Notes under the pieces: generated by a model | The model's input: only the letters and a program-made list of their open reading frames with translations | Told to the model about the DNA's origin: nothing | The model's database searches: none | Translations under genes and position numbers: made by a program | Shown: piece after piece, positions 43,435 to 56,084 of the stretch | Numbering within the stretch: the stretch's first letter is position 1 | Layout: every line of letters begins with the position of its first letter | From: Macrophomina tecta | Lineage: Eukaryota; Ascomycota; Dothideomycetes; Botryosphaeriales; Botryosphaeriaceae | Reading direction: 5' to 3' | DNA length: 64,000 nucleotides | NCBI GenBank assembly: GCA_024180945.1 | Contig: JAKSGN010000033.1 | Coordinates: forward strand, 1,488,001-1,552,000

Positions 43435-46400
43435 GATTATGAAGTAAAATGGCAGGGGCGTTTATGCCTTTTTCCCCCCTTTTCATATTTTCTGCACGAA
43501 AGGATCGGGATGTGCGGATGGTGGTGGTACCGGGTGTTTCTTTCTTTTTGGTCGGGTGTCGACCGAAGGATATCGTGAAACGACCGCGTTGGACTCTGCC
43601 GTTGCTGTAGCAATATCAAACCTGATGGTTCGCGGCGTTGTTCTGGAACATGTTATACTGGAAGGAAGGGCAAGCGGGGGTTGTGATACCACGGCGAGAC
43701 CTTGTGGAACCGTGGGATCTTAGGGGCTGCGGTTGCAAACGGAACTACTCGCTGGGACGGTTGATACGTATGAGAGATACTACTCTCAGCTCTGTGGCTC
43801 TGGTTGCCCGTGCTTTATTTAGGCCCAGGATGTGATGTCACGGTCGGATATTTGCCGCTGTTCTCTACAGAGGGATTGCTTGTGTCATTTCACGAGCTGT
43901 CGATCCGCAATCATTGGAAACTGGCCTTCTGTCGGCGACCGGAGGGAGAGGTGTTGATGCGCTTGTTTAGCTTGGGATGTTTAGCACCGCTGTCTTCTGA
44001 CGATTGCGCACGCAGAACCAAAGCTTTTAAAGTTCTCATGGGCGCGAACGAGCGATAACCTTTTCCTCTCGTAACTGCTTCGTCCCCGGCCGTTAAAACG
44101 CTCCAGCCCCGTTCAAGTACCGTCAAACGTCAGGCTGTTACAATGAGTTTAATTTCGGCGCGGGCCAACTTGCGCACAGAGTCGCTCGCGTGTAGTCCAG
44201 TCGTTCTTCCTGGCCTGAGCAGATTTGATGACAATCGATGAGTTGTCGTTGTGTCATGCTCTCTTTCCCCAAGCTACCCTGAACTTGCGACGTGGTATTA
44301 CCGGTAGTTACACCAAAGAGCGGCTGATCAACACTCCTTGTCATTCCTTCCGCTGCTGCCGCCCTCCCTAAATTTCCCAAACACGTGGAAAATTGTAGGA
44401 GTCGCGCATGTTCGCCCCACCCTCATCGAAGACATGGATCTCTTCTGGTGCTATCGAAGTCAGCCTTTATCGTTATCTGCACAGACTGTGCATCCATCCA
44501 TCCATACGTCAAAGTGAAAAACAAAAAGTCAATCTCCCCCCCACAATTCGTCTCCGCCAGTACGGAGCGCTGCCACCGACGCATGAGCCATGGGAGGAAC
44601 TCTCATCTTCCAATAGTTTCGAAGAAGCTTTTTTTTTTTTTTTCCCACACCACGCTTTCCACAACGGTCTTCTTCCGAGCACGTGCCGCGCTTGGCATTG
44701 GATGCTATACCGGTTCGTTTTTGTTGGCCAATGAGATTATGGGGATTATAGCGCGGATACTTTTTTAAATTTTTTTTTTTATTTTTCTTGAACCTTCTCT
44801 TCGCTGGGTCTAGGTGGTGATAGACTTAATAGATGAGTTGGAAAGTATCAGCTGGTATAGTGCGCTGGCGGGGATGGCATGCTGGAGAAGATTTCTGTGC
44901 TCATGCATGCAGCGAACCCTAAACCTTGAGCTGGGTACGTGTCCTTGACCGACGATAGGGTCGACACTGGCGCTACGATGTGCCAGAAACCGTGAGAGCG
45001 GGTCGAACAGGCCTGGGGGGAGAGTCAGTTGACCTCTGCCCGCCCTTTCCCAAGGCTGAAGGTAGTTTCGAGTAGAGGTCTTGTGTGAGTTTTGCTCTGG
45101 ATTTCAAATAAGCGGGTGGGGAGCGCTTGTCCGGATGCGAGCACATAGGCCGTTTGTGCACGCAGCCGACCGGCGAAGTTGTTGCCGGGCTGCGACGCGT
45201 GAGGTTGGAGAGCACTTGGATAGCCGGCGCCTTCATGCGCATGTCGCAGCTCCAGGCGACACCCGGCTGATGCAACGACGCTTGACGTCTGTTAAATGGC
45301 GGCCTTGCCCATATCATGACCACCGCCTAACCCGGTTGGGTGGATGATACTGGTTGCCTCTTGACAGCGCACGTATCAGTGGCAGCCATGTGTTCTACCG
45401 AAGTTCATAGGTGGAAACATGTTATAGCTGGATGGGTAGATGATGGGCGCGCAAAGGGATCCGGGGCTTGAGGCGACTAGGCCCGTTTAGGGTGCTGCTG
45501 TGGTTGCGCACGGCGATAGAGAATTTCGTCCGATCTTCTGGAATGCGGCGCAAATCTCATCGCAATCAAGCCTTTTGCTTTTTGGGCTTTTGAGTCAGCG
45601 TTTCACAGGATGGCTAGACTGGACCTTGCGGCAATCCGATGGCGACTGGCTCGTATGGGAAGCGAGCGGCGGGGTGCATTTGGTTTGCTAGCACTGCAAG
45701 GTGCAGAAAAGGTTATTAAGCCAAGAGAACAGTCGGAAAGTTTGGATGCGCAGGGACAGGGATGCATTGAGCCGGCCGGGAAACGGAGGTCCGTGTTGCG
45801 GCCACGCCTTGGGGCTCTTCCTTCGTCGCACCAGAAGAGGCCGCCGGTGGAGCTCCGATCCCACCAGGCTCCATTGCACTTGCTTTTCGCAAGGCTGATT
45901 ATTTGCATGACACTGGCCTGGAGCTGAGCGGCGGGGCGTTCGTCGCTGGCGGGCGGCGCGACGGGGAGCCGCCAGAGCCTCGACCGGGTGGTGCAGTTGA
46001 CCGGTACGGCAGCGCAGCTCAGCGAGCGCAGCGCAAGAATGCGTCGCTGCGGCAGTCCCACCTGCGGGCGTCTCACCATCATGAGATGGCTTTGGCGCGC
46101 GGTGGATGATGGGATGGTGCCGATCAAGAGGCGGGTATGGCGTTGCTCAGGCGGGCCACCACCCAGGCGGGCCCTAGCCTAGCTGTATCGTACCTGACCG
46201 CTCTTCCCACAGCAACGAGATCTCGCCGGCGGGAGGGAGGGCCCTTATTTTGCTGGAGGAGCTGACGTCGGTCGGTTGATCCAGGAGGGCGTCGCCGGGA
46301 TGCGGAGCAAGTTCCATCCTGAGGTCTCACACGGCGCGATTGGGTGGAATCTGCCGTGGTGCTGCATCCCACGCAGACGTACGTCGTCGACGTCGTCAGT

Positions 46401-47251
46401 CGGCGGCGGGGCTGGTTGGTGAGCGTTGGGGGTCGGGCTAGCGGCCGGACGGGCGAGCCACTTCACGGCAGGATCAGCACGGCGACCGTTTCATGACTGC
46501 TTGCTTGCTTGGCCGGGCTTTCCCCTCTTCCCTGCATGCATGCAGAACAGACAATACGGTGGAGGTGGAGGTGGTGCTACTCTCAGCTTTGGCTCTGGCG
46601 TCTGGCCGCCGCGGCCTGCACGCTGGCGACGCAGCCCCGGCCTGCCGTCATGCTCACCAGCTGCAGGCAATCTGCGCGCGGAGGTGAGGGCGAGCACTCG
46701 TCCGGATCCTCGCCCATCTCCCCAAGTTTCTGGCCCGCAGATGCTCCTTGCTGGCAGTGATGGGCGCGTCGCGTGCTGACATTTAATACCCATGCCTGCC
46801 AGCGCCCACCCCCCGGTCGCTGCCCGGCGCGCCCTTGCATCCAACGTGTTCGCGCCGCCGTGCTGGGAGTCGGCGCAGGCGCTCTTCTCGTCACTCCCGT
46901 GCTGGCCTGACTAGCTGGCTCTGCGGACAGCCGCCCCAGTCGCAGTGCCGTTTGCACCGCGCCGGCGACAGGGGCGCCCTCAGCCCGGCTGACAGCCAAT
47001 GCGCGCCCCCGTGGCCATCGTGCGCGCTGTGGGTTACACACCTCGCGCTGCTGCCGCACGGGCTCCGCAAGGTCTCGGGACCAGCACTGGCACCCATGCC
47101 AGGCAGGGATGCTCCCGTCCCCATCACGGCGTCTAAATACGGCGCTGCGCTGCAAGTAGGCCGCTGCTGCGAGTGCGAGGCACAACGCCATCTACCTGCA
47201 AGGCGCGAAGCTACTGTAGCTCCCGCCACTGCGGTTCACCAATCTGCATCC
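43435..47251. other. 3.8-kb gene-free region between PEX5 and the serine-rich protein gene
   Basis: No gene is supported. ORFs such as 45603-46127 (minus), 46583-47191 (minus) and 46835-47251 (plus) overlap one another in a GC-rich stretch and have no domains. The second half (45500-47250) is GC-rich with CpG-rich segments; the first half has T/A runs (44629-44643, 44769-44780). The last 300 bases are probably the promoter and leader of the downstream gene. Confidence 0.45.
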
Positions 47252-49074
47252 ATGTCGCCTCCAATCACCTTCTCTCCTCCCCCAAGGCCTGGGAGGAGCA
47301 GGAATATAAGCCCTGCTGGCCCTACTCCGCGCGCACCTGTCTGTCCTGTCCCTCAGCACGCCCGCTCTCACCAACGCTCCCGCTCCTCGCGCAGTCGACC
47401 GTCGCGGCCTGCCACCACTGAAGGCGGCTCCAAGCCCTTCCCTCCCTCCAAGATGCCTGCTCCGCTGCTGTCGACCGCTGAGTACGATTCCATGCCTGAG
47501 GCTGTCAGGTTAGTCTTGCCTCATCTTGCTGCTCGGCTCCGTGCTGCTCTGCTAGAACGCCGCTGTCTCACCTCACCTTGCCGTGAACGAGCAGTTAAAC
47601 TTTCTTGCCCATGCTCGCTGCCACGGACACGCGCTATCGCTGTCGTCTACCGCAGAGGCGCCACGCGCAGCCCCGCATGCAGCTTGCTTGCTCCTTCCGC
47701 ACGCCGGCCCCTTTGCTGACTTCACCATCAATTACTAGGCGCAAGTACTTCTCATCGCTCGAGCGCTTAAGAATTGAGCATGCCGCCCAGCCTGTTGGCG
47801 ACATCAACTGTCTACCTCGCCGTCCTCAGACTGCGCGCTCGTCTCAACGCAGCATCAGCCATTCCAGGTCCGAAAGCCGTGGCCGTCGCCGGTTAAGGAA
47901 AGCGCACACGGCCAACGATATCACCGAGGCTGAGGCCCAATGGTTCCTTTCTCTGCCCGACAAGATCATCAAGACCTGCCTTAGCCGCGAAGAAGCAATT
48001 CTGCTGGCCGGACGCTGCGAAACCTTCCTCCTGGATTCAGACAGCACCCCGGACCTGCCCAAGGAGTACGAGGCCTTCGCCCTGCCTGCCGAGAAGAGGA
48101 GGTCGAGATCTTTCCAAGGTGATTCAATCATCGACGCCTACTGCTCTTCACAGGAAAACGTCGACCAATCCGAGGACATGTCGCACTCTCGGACGCGATC
48201 GCGGTCCCGTCCCAACACCAGCCAACGACGCACCTCTTTCCGCAGGACCATGTCCTTGTCCAATACTTTCACAAGACTCTCTACTTCTTCTGCCCCCCCG
48301 CTCCCCTCTCCTTTGTTCCCTGCCACTCCACAGTCCAACCAACGGCCCCGGGCAACTTCCAACATTGTCAGTCCCCGTTACGGTGGAGAGGCCGAATCGG
48401 AGACCAAGTATTACCAGGACCCGGAAGCACGCATGAAGCTCCGCCTGTACCTGGCATCTCCCCACAAGTTCGACGAGGTAGTCGAGTATGGTTTCCCCTC
48501 GGACAAGCAGGAGTCTTCTCCCGAAGGTTCTCCCGTACCTTCTTCACGTGTCGATTTCTCCGAACGCCAGGCTAGCCGCGACCTGCACACATTCCTCCGT
48601 GAGGACTCTGTTTCATTCCTGGACTACAGCGATACCGGAGACGAGTCGGATGAGGAGAGTAGCCTGGCCGATATGGACACGCCGGTGACGCCAGCCGATC
48701 CTGATCAATCTTTCCGGACTGCTGCGCACATTCCCAAGTCCAACTACTCGTCTCTGGACTCCAACGGCTTGCCCACGCTGCAACCTCGGACCAAGAAGCC
48801 ACAGGAAATATTCCCTCAAGTGTTGCCCAGTAACCGGGAAATGACTCTGCGCATGACCCTCACCCGGCCGGACCTGCGCGCCGACGAAGAGGCATTGTAC
48901 GGCTGGCAGCAGCACCAGACCTCCAGGGAGGCTGACCCGTTGGCGCTGGAAGAGCTTCCTCCGGAATCAGACGACACCACGGGCATGCATGGGCCCTTCG
49001 CCGTGCCGATGAACAGACACCAGGGCAACCTGGTCAGGAAGTTCCTTCAGAAAGTCAAGAAGGGCAAGCAATGA
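47252..49074 (+). CDS. Fungal Ser/Arg-rich protein of unknown function
   Basis: The family function is unknown to me. The ATG at 47252 (MSPPITFSPPPRPGRSRN) starts a Pro/Ser/Arg-rich N-terminus, followed by a short structured-looking region around an intron (about 47510-47739). The join reads STAEYDSMPEAVR then RKYFSSLERLRIEHA, in frame. The next segment (AHTANDITEAEAQWFLSLPD, KIIKTCLSREEAILLAGRCE) looks folded. Long disordered stretches rich in Ser/Arg (SHSRTRSRSRPNTSQRRTSF) and acidic residues follow, and the C-terminus is basic (NLVRKFLQKVKKGKQ). It resembles widely distributed, poorly characterised filamentous-fungal proteins with many probable phosphosites. No signal peptide or membrane segment. 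Confidence 0.75.
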
Positions 49075-50291
49075 TCAGCGAGCCTTTCACAATCACGCCC
49101 TCATCTAACGCTCGCTTGACGACTGTATGATCTCTCCGGCTTTGTAGATTTGCTGTACTTTTAGCGGGCGTTTTCTGCCGCAGGTGGCTTTCGTTTATTA
49201 CATCATGTGGGCAAAATGGTCTAATTGGGTCTATTCAATCTTGCATTTGCGGCGCTTATCTTTTTCGGACGGTGGGTTTGTTTTTCGAGTTCTTCAGCAA
49301 TGGCGGTTTTGCTAAGGAAAAGGAGGCCGGGAACTTCCATGCATGGGGCGGACGGAGGATTGATTGCGCGGGGGAGATGATGTAGATTTTCTGCCGAAAT
49401 GGAAACGCAGTAGGAGGCGCTTGTGCTCCTTCTCGCTATTGTATTGCCTAAAGTCGCTGCAGTACTCAACCCACGACGAGCGCGATCAGCTGGTGGGTGG
49501 GGATTTTCGCCTTGATCGCCCACACACGTGGGCGGCGCCAAGTCAAAGGAGCTAGGCTGACGTCGGGAGGATGGGGCCAGAGAAAAGGCCGATTGGAAAC
49601 GAAGCGCCCTTGGCCATTGACGCAGGCTATCGCGCGTGCACAGCGCGTAGGAAACCCGACGAATCACGGTGGCCAGCGCCGGGTCGGGCATCTCGAGCGC
49701 GTATCACTATCACCAGGAAGCGCCGGCGGGCTAGCGCGGCAGCGTATGCATAAGACGCTCTCGTGCAGCGGCGATAAGCGGGGGCCTGCAGCAGTGCGAA
49801 GCGCCCGCGACCACACGATCGAAGAGAATTTGCTGTGGGCCGTAGCAATGTGCTTCATCTCGGACTGCGTTTCTGGCAGCCAGGCGCTGTTCGCGTACGG
49901 ATGGTCAAACGGATGGCCATGGAGCTATCGGACCCCTGGCCTATTTTGAGGCACACCATGCCGAATGTGCCACCGCTAGGGCCAGTCCGGGAGCCGCGCT
50001 CGCTCTGCCCGGCCGGCTCCCTGCTGCTGCTCCATCACAGACCTCCCCTCTCGTGCCATCTCTCTCTCCAAGAACAACTCACTGCTCAAACAGCATCGCG
50101 CCCACAGCTATGTCTGCAGCGCCTGCCCGCCGCTCATTCTAAACACCACAACACCACCTGGTCCATCCGACCACACCACAGTCCCTAATCCTTTCCACTT
50201 TCTTGTCCGCGCTGGCCGCGACTCCAAGACGCTCTCTCGCCTTACCAATACACCTTTTGCCGGCTCGCGCCGCAGTACATAACTAATCACC
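49075..50291. other. Intergenic region upstream of the MFS transporter
   Basis: 3' flank of the Ser/Arg-rich gene and promoter of the transporter. The last 250 bases are C/T-rich. Nothing else was recognised. Confidence 0.45.
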
Positions 50292-52301
50292 ATGTTCGGT
50301 TTTCACCGTCGCACCCGCTCTCTGATCCCGGTCAAGGATCTGGGCAAGTATGAGAAGGTCTCCGCTGTCGAGGAGGAGGAGATGATGATGATGGAGGAGG
50401 AGGATGGCTTCGACTTCGACTCCGAAACGACCGAGTCCACCGGCACCAGCCGCACGCAATTGACCTGGATATATGTCATCTTCCTCGCCGAAGCGTAAGC
50501 ACCATGCCGCCCTCCTTCATAGAATGAGCCGAGTTAACTCTTGCTACAGTATCATGGCGTCCAGCCTGCAGCCTCAGCTCAAGATGCTCGTTTCGAGCAA
50601 CGAGCAGTACTGCAGCACCCTCTCCGGCTCGTATTTGCGTAGCATCCTCGACTGCGCCTACGCCTTCGGCGCCTCTGCCGGTATTCTTTGGGGATATCTC
50701 GCCGACCGTGTAGGCCGTAGACCTATCGCGTTGACTGGCTTGTATGGCATGTCGACTTGCTGCATCGCCATGGGCATCGCCACCGATTTGATCGCATGCA
50801 CCATCTTTCGCTTCGTCGCCGGCCTCGTGAGCTCCGCAATTGTCGTCAGCACCCTTACCATGCTCGGAGATGTCAGCCAGAGCCCCGAGGAGAGGACGAA
50901 GAACGTATCCAGGTTGCCGTTGGTCGCTGTCTGCGGATCCATCGGCCCGTTGATTCAGGGTATGGTCGCGGGAAGTATCAAGGCTCATGGCGCTATCTGG
51001 GAGAAGTTCCCGATCCTTAGTAGCCAGATTGCTTGTGGCAGCTTGGTGTTCGTCATTGCCATTGCTGCCACTTTTGTTCTAAAAGAGGTTGGTTACACCA
51101 AAAACTCCACTGAGGAGGGAGTCGCGCTTCCGTGCAAGTTTGCAGAATCTGGTCACCGCCGGTTCACCCCCGGACGCTGTCCTACGTGGTTCGTTGCAAG
51201 ACTGTTGCAGATTCCTGAATATTCTTGGCAGAGGCAGATTCGAAAGAGTCAAGCAGATCCAAAAACACGACACCCTGTGTCGAGTCCATCGGGTTCGACC
51301 TTTGAGCTGCGCTCTGAGAGATTCTCTGACTGCATTAGCCTGGGCATAAACCATAAGTTGCGCCGGGGGGGGGGGGGTGCATCTGCAAGTTCTCGCGGGA
51401 TACGTCACAACCTCATCTCAGCATTCAAAGTGATACTCATACTAACCTTTTACAGACACTTCCCCAGACCGATTCTATGACCGAATCCGATGTTGACTGC
51501 GAAAAGGCTGCTTTCCTCGGCCAAGCTCTTTCAGACGACTCTTCCGACGTTCCCTCCATCCGTATCGTTGACTTCACCCGTCCGGAGCCCATCTCCGTGG
51601 GCCAATTCCTCCAAGCGCCGTCTCTCATTGTCCTCATGTGCTCATTCTCCTTGCTCTCTCTCCACGCATCTTCTTTTGACGTCGTCCTTCCCCATCTGGG
51701 TCACAGCAGCTCTCGGCATGGAGGCATGGGCCTTCCCTGCGACTGGCTTGGTTTGATTCTGCTGGCAGTTCGCGCCGTCGCAGGAGGCATCATCCTCCAT
51801 GCCATGCCGAAGATCATCGAAAGATTTGGTCTTCTGCGTCCTTTCCGGTCTTGCGCTCTTTTCTTCCCGGCCCTGTACATCATCACCCCTTTGTTAGCCT
51901 TCGTCGCCATGTGCTCGATTCCCGTTACGGCTGTCATTTCCAGCGCAGCCATCATGATCAAACACCTTCTGGCCGGGGGAGCGCAGGTGTTGGTTATCCT
52001 GCTCATGCTCAATGTCGCGCCGGATGCATTCTCCGCCGGCACAGTCATCGGCCTCATGCAGGCAGCCTCTCTGTTCAAGGCTCTTGCGGTGGCTGTGAGC
52101 GGTGCAAGTTTCTATCTCAGCACCGATTTTAGTATCTCCGCAACAAATTATGCGCTTTGGACCAGCCTAGCCGTGTTCGGAGCAGCCGGTGCCGGACTTG
52201 CGTGGTTTGTCCGCGAGCGGCCGAGCGTTGAGAGGGACTTCCCGGCGGAGGTGCTTTGCTGGGAAACATGCTTCGATGCAGAGGGCGAACAGCAGGTATA
52301 G
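50292..52301 (+). CDS. Major facilitator superfamily transporter
   Basis: A polytopic membrane transporter, substrate unknown. The ATG at 50292 (MFGFHRRTRSLIPVKD) opens an acidic cytosolic N-terminus with a Glu/Met run. Intron 1 (about 50497-50549) joins TWIYVIFLAEA to IMASSLQPQLKMLVSS. The MFS signature between helices 2 and 3 is WGYLADRVGRRPIALTGLYG, followed by several hydrophobic helices (IFRFVAGLVSSAIVVSTLTM). Intron 2 (51088-51455) is 368 bases long and nearly open; splicing it joins VLKE to TLPQTDS. The central acidic loop and the second half (LIVLMCSFSLLSLHASSFDV, WLGLILLAVRAVAGGIILHA, ALWTSLAVFGAAGAGLAWFV) complete about twelve helices. It resembles the ZIFL1/Ycr023c-like drug:H+ antiporter group in layout. 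If intron 2 were retained, a truncated product would end at 51480. Confidence 0.85.
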
Positions 52302-52486
52302 CAGGTTTTGGAAAGCACCGTATATGTGTTCGATTGGGAGGCATTCCTGCGATTTCGCCTATAGAAGCATGCATTCCTGAGCGAGGCATTTGCGTATCAG
52401 CTACGACGCTCGACGATGGGGAATTTTCCGTTGCTTTCTAGTCATTCTCTCGCACTGGTGTTTGCTGGCGTCTGGTTTTCTTTCTT

Positions 52487-52517
<31 letters not shown>

Positions 52518-53337
52518 AGTTTGCTCATTTGTCTAGTATCTACACTCTCCTTAATGCTGCGTGAATTTAGAGCTGCCACTCCTTCTACCGAACTCTCGCA
52601 CCTGTTTTGCTTCCTGTGACCGACTTGACCGTTGTCACCGCCAATGCTCACAAATAAATGCGCAGGCCATCCGCAGATGGTGCCGAATGCGGATACGGTT
52701 GCTCCAGGCGTGTTTGATGAGCGGGTGGGACCTTCCAACCACGTTCACGATGACGATCCGTGCAGAACGTGGGCGTGAGCTGGGGGAGTCTGCGACGCGC
52801 ATCATGTGCGGCGCGGTACTGTGCGGACGCGTAGGTGGCCACACAGCCTCTCGTGGAGCGGAGCCAGAGGACGGATGAGGATGGGGAGCACGAAGCTGCA
52901 GGTGCCCGTGTTCCCCTGCAATGGCGCAGCGGCGGGGCGGCGCGCTAGGCTAGAGCGGAGAGGCGCGCTCAAAACAGCAGGCCAAAACAGAGCAGCAGAG
53001 CCAGTGGCAGCGCACTGGAGAGCAATTGCAGGGCTCTCCTGTGTTTCAGAGCGCGGCCTGCGGTGTCCCTGCCGCGGCGCGCTGACTCAGGCCCTCAGCC
53101 CAATATCTTGACCGCGGCCGGCCCTGCCAGTGCTCTTTCCAGTCGTCTTTCCCTCTGTTGACTTTTTGGCCCACCACCACACTCCCTCGCGACCACCTCT
53201 CCGCCACGCGCGCCAATCGCCTCGCCAGTCCCCACTTCGCCGGCACCGATCAGCACCACGCATCGATCGTCGTTCCCGAAGCTCGCCGCACCAATCTCTC
53301 GGTCCGACGCCTGCTCCGTCCTCCCCGCCCCGGCATC
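52302..53337. other. Intergenic region with T-rich tract
   Basis: A T/C-rich run (52478-52516, including about 22 T) lies in the 3' flank of the transporter. The rest is GC-rich upstream sequence of the NTF2-like gene. Confidence 0.45.
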
Positions 53338-55133
53338 ATGGCTCTCAGCCAGGCATACCAGTCCTTCCTCGCTGCTCCCGCGACCTCTGCGCTTGCGCCG
53401 GGCGCCTCCATCCACTATGTGCCTACAACCACCACCGTGAACGAGCCTACTGCCATCCTCAAGCACTTCGCCGCTCAGGGCAAGCTCTTGAAGAAGAAGG
53501 CAGAGAAGGTCCTGAGCTCCATTGAGAGCAGCAATGGTCTGTGCCTCGACGTCGAGACCACTCTGGAGCTTGTCAACGGCGGTGGCGCCTATCTGCCCGG
53601 CCTGGACGACAACTTCATCGCCGACCGCACCGTGACTTTCCCTGTGGTAAGGGCAGACTTGCGCCGACGCTTCTTGACGGAACGCTGACGGGATTTCGCC
53701 CTCAGATCCACATTGTCCAATTTGACGCACAGCACAAGATCACCTCCATCCGTCTACACTGGGACCAGGTCTCGCTTCTGAAGCAGGTCGATGTCATTGG
53801 AGCCCGCGCGCGCAACTGGCCCATTCGCGAGGCCAAGGACCAGATCCGCATAATCACCGCGTGCGCCGCCGGTGCCCCCGCCACCTCCGGAGCCTCTTCG
53901 CGGCGCAACACATCCGCCGGTGACAGTGAGGAGGGAAGCAGACCACAGACAAGCAGGAGCAACACCAGCGTGACTGGTGACCCTCACGCGAGCTTGGCCC
54001 TGTTCGAACCCCGCGAGGACGAAGAGCGCCCGCAGACGCCTAGCGAATACTCAGTGGAGCGCGTGAAGTCGGTGAAGCCCGCCCCGAGGCAGCTGCATGA
54101 GATCATCTCCCCTGAGCACCAAGCTCCTGAGCGCAGTGCTTCTCCGGCAAAGGCCGGTGCCGCCAAGCACTTCCACCCGATCAGGCTCTTCGATGAACCG
54201 GGCGAGCAGCAGGAGAACGGCAAGGCAGAGCGCGGCTCGTTGAAGCCGAACCCCAAGAAGTACGAGCATTTTGATTTCGGCGAGGGAGAGGATGCGCCCC
54301 AGGCCGACCAGAGGCCGACGTCCAAGTCGAAGAAGCACACTTCACAGTGGGACTTTGAGAGCTTTGCTACTCCGGAACAGACGCGTACCAAGGTCCTGCC
54401 TCAGCATACTAAGCAGTTTGGTTGGAGCGACGATGAGGTACGTATTTCTCTGGGGATTTTCCATGCTTCCGAAAAATGATGAGCAACGAATGAGACTCCA
54501 GAACAAGAGCTGACATGTGCGCGTATCTTATAGGACGCCGAAGATTCTCCTGTCAAGCGTCCCGTCGTCCACCAACCGCGCAAGGACGCGCGCACGCACT
54601 TTGACTTTGACGACGAAGCCACGCCCCAAGCAAACAAGATCAAGCACGTCAGTGGCAAGGGATCTCAGCACAACAAGGGCCTCGGTCTCTACAAGGAGCT
54701 CGACGCTCATGGTGGCGAACACTCCCACAACGACGGCCCGCTCAGCGACGTCAGCAAGAACGTCAACAACGAAAAGCGTGCCAAGGTCTTCGGCAGCTCC
54801 TTCGACATCACCGACGAAAGCCCCAATCCCTCGCACATCTCCGCCCGCCCGGGCGACGAGAACGCAAACAAGCTGCCCGAGACCAAGAAGAAGGTTCTCA
54901 AGAGCCTCGACCCCAACTGGGAACTCGCCGAGCCCGCGGTGCCCAAGGAGCGTGGCATCAATATCGGCGGCGACGGCATGGGGGGCAAGAAGGGCACTAG
55001 GCGCGACTGGCTGTTCGGCGATGATGAGATCGAGCAGGAGCCAGAGACTAGGTCCATCACTGGTAGGAAGCTGAACACCAAGCAGAGGAATGTTAATCAG
55101 CACTCGGAGAAGGGGTCTTTCTGGGACTTCTAG
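53338..55133 (+). CDS. NTF2-like domain protein with repeated FDF motifs
   Basis: The N-terminal 150 residues form an NTF2-like fold by pattern (SQAYQSFLAAPATSALAPG; DDNFIADRTVTFPV joined across an intron at 53647-53705 to IHIVQFDAQHKITSIRLHWD). The remainder is disordered and charged, with short repeated aromatic-Asp-Phe motifs in acidic surroundings: EHFDFGEGEDAPQ, QWDFESFATPEQ and HFDFDDEATPQ, plus a terminal SFWDF. A second intron near 54438-54533 separates FGWSDDE from DAEDSPVKRP. Conserved-looking tail segments are GLGLYKELDAHGG and GKKGTRRDWLFGDDEI. The function is not established. FDF motifs in Edc3/Scd6 bind DEAD-box helicases, so an RNA-linked role is a guess. Confidence 0.8.
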
Positions 55134-56084
55134 ATAAGGTTCTGCTCACAGCTTAGTGTGACGTTCTTCTTCACCTTCTTCTGCTGTAACTTGACGACGA
55201 CCTTTTCTCCTTTTTCTTCTTCTTCTGACGAGCTCCGAGACGAACTGAGCGACAAACGAGCAAACTTCGAATCGTCCCGGAAGCAACGGCCTATTTTTTT
55301 TTTTTCCTTGTTTTGTTTTGGATTCTGATTCTTTTCTTATTACCCTGGGCTAGGATAGGGTCCTTTGGCTTTAACCTTTGCCCCTTCCTCTTGCTCTTTG
55401 GATCCGGAGAAGATTTTTTACGGCCTCTGTCGTTTATTTGTCGGCTATAGACGGTCTGGATGGAGCGGATCAACGTTGAGAGGAGGGTTTATTGTGGAGC
55501 TTTATGCAGAGAAAAGACGTGCGCATGGAGAGGTGTGAGGCACTGTTTTGAGAGGGTAGCGGGTTGATTACTGTGCCCAGAAGCGGGAAGGGAGGGAAAA
55601 TGCAAAACAAAGAGGCTGGTCGTTGCTTGGATTGTAAGAATATGAAATTATACATCTGTGAGGATTGCTCTTCGAAGTGGATGATGATTGACGCTTGCTT
55701 TTTATCTGATGTTGTCGATTAGTGTTGGGGAGGAGTATGTCCTGGTAATGGTGCTGGGGGTGGCTCTTTTGCAAAGATGGAAAATCGTGATTATGCCTGC
55801 TACTACTGCTGCCTACAGAGGCCCATTGGCTTCGTCGTCCTTGAAGAGGAGGTTCACCTAGCACTTTACTTTGAAGTCATTCCCGTCTTTTGTCAAGTTC
55901 GAAGATCCTTGTGTCACAAAATATTTGTCGTGATTCTTACCTCTCTTTCCACCCCCCTCCTTCCCCTTCTCTGTTGGACGCCGCTGCCTCTAGAACGCCC
56001 GAAAGAGAAGAGATGTGGATGATGGGTTGAAGAACTTGAAGGATGGTTGATCTGAGGTGATGTGAGCTACTATCGGATGGAGAC
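55134..56084. other. Intergenic region between convergent NTF2-like gene and BYS1 relic
   Basis: 3' flank with T-run (55292-55304) and short pyrimidine tracts. The ORFs here are low-complexity. No gene was recognised. Confidence 0.45.

Noticed and set aside
45603..47191. Minus-strand ORFs of 174 and 202 codons
   Set aside because: They mirror plus-strand ORFs in GC-rich DNA, show no domains and no splice logic.
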